Assembly: GCA_002491115.1 (NCBI GenBank)
Contig: DKVI01000021.1
Location: 1-64,000 of the forward strand
Direction of reading: 5' to 3'
Source: Lachnospiraceae bacterium UBA7182
GTDB taxonomy: Bacteria > Bacillota > Clostridia > Lachnospirales > Lachnospiraceae
DNA: 64,000 nucleotides
Shown: piece after piece, positions 63,926 through 64,000 of the stretch
Layout of the letters: the number at the start of each line of letters is the position of its first letter
Position numbering within the stretch: position 1 is the first letter of the stretch
Made by a program: the position numbers and the translations under genes
The notes under the pieces: model-generated
Seen by the model: only the letters and a program-made list of their open reading frames with translations
What the model was told of the DNA's origin: nothing
The model's database searches: none

Positions 63926-64000
63926 TCTGTCGTCTGTCGGGGCGGTTCTATACGAACCTGCCCACAAGTTCTTTCAGCCCCGGGTCGGTGGTTCCCTGTC

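Overview
The window looks like a chromosomal segment of a spore-forming member of the Clostridia, most likely family Lachnospiraceae. This is inferred from the mix of genes: BspA-like leucine-rich-repeat surface proteins with Listeria-Bacteroides repeats, SpoIID-, SleB- and CotH-type proteins, two T-box leaders, ATP-dependent PEP carboxykinase, and strong AGGAGG-type ribosome sites. No rRNA or tRNA genes were seen. No species-level claim is made.

Layout. 1-5.5 kb is a decayed accessory patch: a 5'-truncated LRR/InlB-repeat protein joined in frame to a PIN-domain remnant, an antitoxin next to a PIN toxin gene broken by an in-frame TGA, and an ADP-ribosylglycohydrolase joined out of frame to a macro-domain remnant. 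5.5-11.6 kb (plus strand) carries an alpha/beta hydrolase, an AAA-ATPase/PD-(D/E)XK protein, and the aromatic genes tyrA and aroA followed by a uridine kinase. Between tyrA and aroA lies a candidate type I toxin-antitoxin locus. It consists of a 29-codon hydrophobic peptide gene, a convergent small RNA, a shared terminator and a pair of 16-bp direct repeats that would let the RNA pair over the peptide's start codon. 11.6-27.8 kb is a giant secreted surface protein gene of about 4,890 codons, with four tandem units of exactly 915 bp, preceded by a helix-turn-helix regulator gene.

27.8-49.4 kb is mostly housekeeping, all on the minus strand: pheS-pheT-queA behind a T-box, a RelE/ParE toxin-antitoxin pair, a two-unit CRISPR-like relic, a YihY membrane protein, a SpoIID-like protein, 6S RNA, pckA, thrC, a SleB-type hydrolase, and leuA behind a second T-box. 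Upstream of leuA is an envelope operon of a CotH-kinase protein and two large membrane proteins.

49.4-58.3 kb is a defence island: a type I restriction-modification system (hsdM, hsdS, hsdR) into which a nucleotidyltransferase gene and an antidote/zeta-toxin pair are inserted. Here hsdR is fused in frame behind a truncated tyrosine recombinase, and a three-gene cassette containing a DUF4160-like protein lies directly upstream of hsdM. 58.3-64 kb returns to core genes: a glycogen debranching enzyme, a HAD phosphatase and a calcium-type P-type ATPase.

The best candidate for an undescribed system is the small-peptide/antisense-RNA locus at 9343-9622. The recombinase-HsdR fusion and the three-gene cassette beside hsdM come next.
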